A DNA stretch of 64,000 nt from Myroides sp. N17-2 (lineage in GTDB: Bacteria > Bacteroidota > Bacteroidia > Flavobacteriales > Flavobacteriaceae), in assembly GCF_002286775.1 (NCBI RefSeq), contig NZ_NSGJ01000012.1, positions 59,498 through 123,497 of the forward strand, written 5' to 3'. The position numbers were made by a program, and so were the translations under genes. The notes beneath the pieces were generated by a model. That model saw only the letters and a list, made by a program, of their open reading frames with translations. It had not been told where the DNA came from and searched no databases. Below are positions 63,886-64,000 of this stretch, piece by piece. Numbering within the stretch: position 1 is the stretch's first letter; the number at the start of each line of letters is the position of its first letter.

Positions 63886-64000
63886 GGATCAATCTCAAAA
63901 GTTGTGTTTATGCATAAAGTTTAGTCAATCTGTATAAGAAGAAGTCAATATCTCTTACTCCTCTAAATTGAGCCCTGAATGCTTTAATTTTGGCATTAAA
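63886..64000 (-). mobile_element. 3' end of an ISL3-like (ISAon1-type) insertion sequence
   Basis: The element appears to start at about 63886 with GGGATCAATCTCAAAAGTTG as a candidate terminal repeat, inside repeat copy F. It runs off the window edge, so the other end, the direct repeats and the element's name cannot be confirmed. Confidence 0.65.
63908..64000 (-). CDS. Transposase C-terminus (partial)
   Basis: The last 30 codons of a minus-strand gene read FNAKIKAFRAQFRGVRDIDF then FLYRLTKLYA and stop. This is the conserved end of ISAon1/ISL3-type DDE transposases of Bacteroidetes as I recall them. The start and catalytic residues lie outside the window. Confidence 0.7.
   Translation of the reverse strand, partial: FNAKIKAFRAQFRGVRDIDFFLYRLTKLYA

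Overview
The window looks like a chromosomal segment of a low-GC Flavobacteriaceae member, most like Myroides. The lineage is inferred from gene content and from promoter style: many genes are preceded by the Bacteroidetes -7 element TAnnTTTG, several with TTTG about 19-22 bp upstream. Other lineage marks are a BT_3928-type protein, a DUF6428 arsenic gene, an RND pump fused to a TolC domain, and dnaA followed by a low-molecular-weight phosphatase. The species assignment is inference.

Layout. 1-3395 is the 5' part of a very large secreted repeat protein on the minus strand, followed by 1.8 kb of AT-rich DNA and a membrane-anchored LuxR-type regulator. 6681-13839 is a complete histidine operon (hisG-D-C-B-H-A-F-IE, minus strand) with promoter, a 19-codon leader peptide holding five consecutive His codons, and a terminator hairpin, which together form a transcription attenuator. 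13.9-22.6 kb is an accessory stretch: hydrolase, orphan antitoxin-like ORF, immunity-like proteins (SUKH type, DUF2004/2262 type, deoxyribosyltransferase fold), aminopeptidase P, a SWIM zinc-finger protein, and three copies of a dispersed 160-bp repeat. 22.7-29 kb holds a Fic protein behind three identical-type palindromes and a PadR regulator followed by five tandem paralogous membrane proteins. 29.1-35.4 kb is mostly housekeeping (rlmH, folP, DUF1599, MauE/DoxX-like protein, OppB-like permease, TlpA-like lipoprotein, tpiA). 35.5-44.7 kb has an AraC regulator with a siderophore-interacting protein, a two-component system, and a run of small minus-strand genes (DUF4269, SMR exporter, Crp-like regulator, GNAT, ATPase, methyltransferase). 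45.5-47.5 kb is an arsenic operon (arsR, DUF6428, acr3) with two matching palindromic operators. 48.5-56.2 kb has an aldehyde dehydrogenase and a heavy-metal efflux operon. 56.6-63.8 kb returns to core genes (prmC, ribD, yigZ, thioesterase, dnaA, phosphatase). The window ends in the 3' end of an IS transposase inserted into a sixth copy of the dispersed repeat.

Most notable signals: (1) a dispersed intergenic repeat family (six copies) whose two ends and central palindrome vary between copies but stay complementary within each copy, with one internally deleted copy and one disrupted by an IS; (2) the His-codon attenuator; (3) three 16-bp palindromes upstream of an HTH-Fic gene; (4) the PadR plus five-paralog cluster, in which the N-terminal halves are nearly identical and the membrane halves have diverged. 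All names rest on motif recognition and knowledge of families; no database search was possible.
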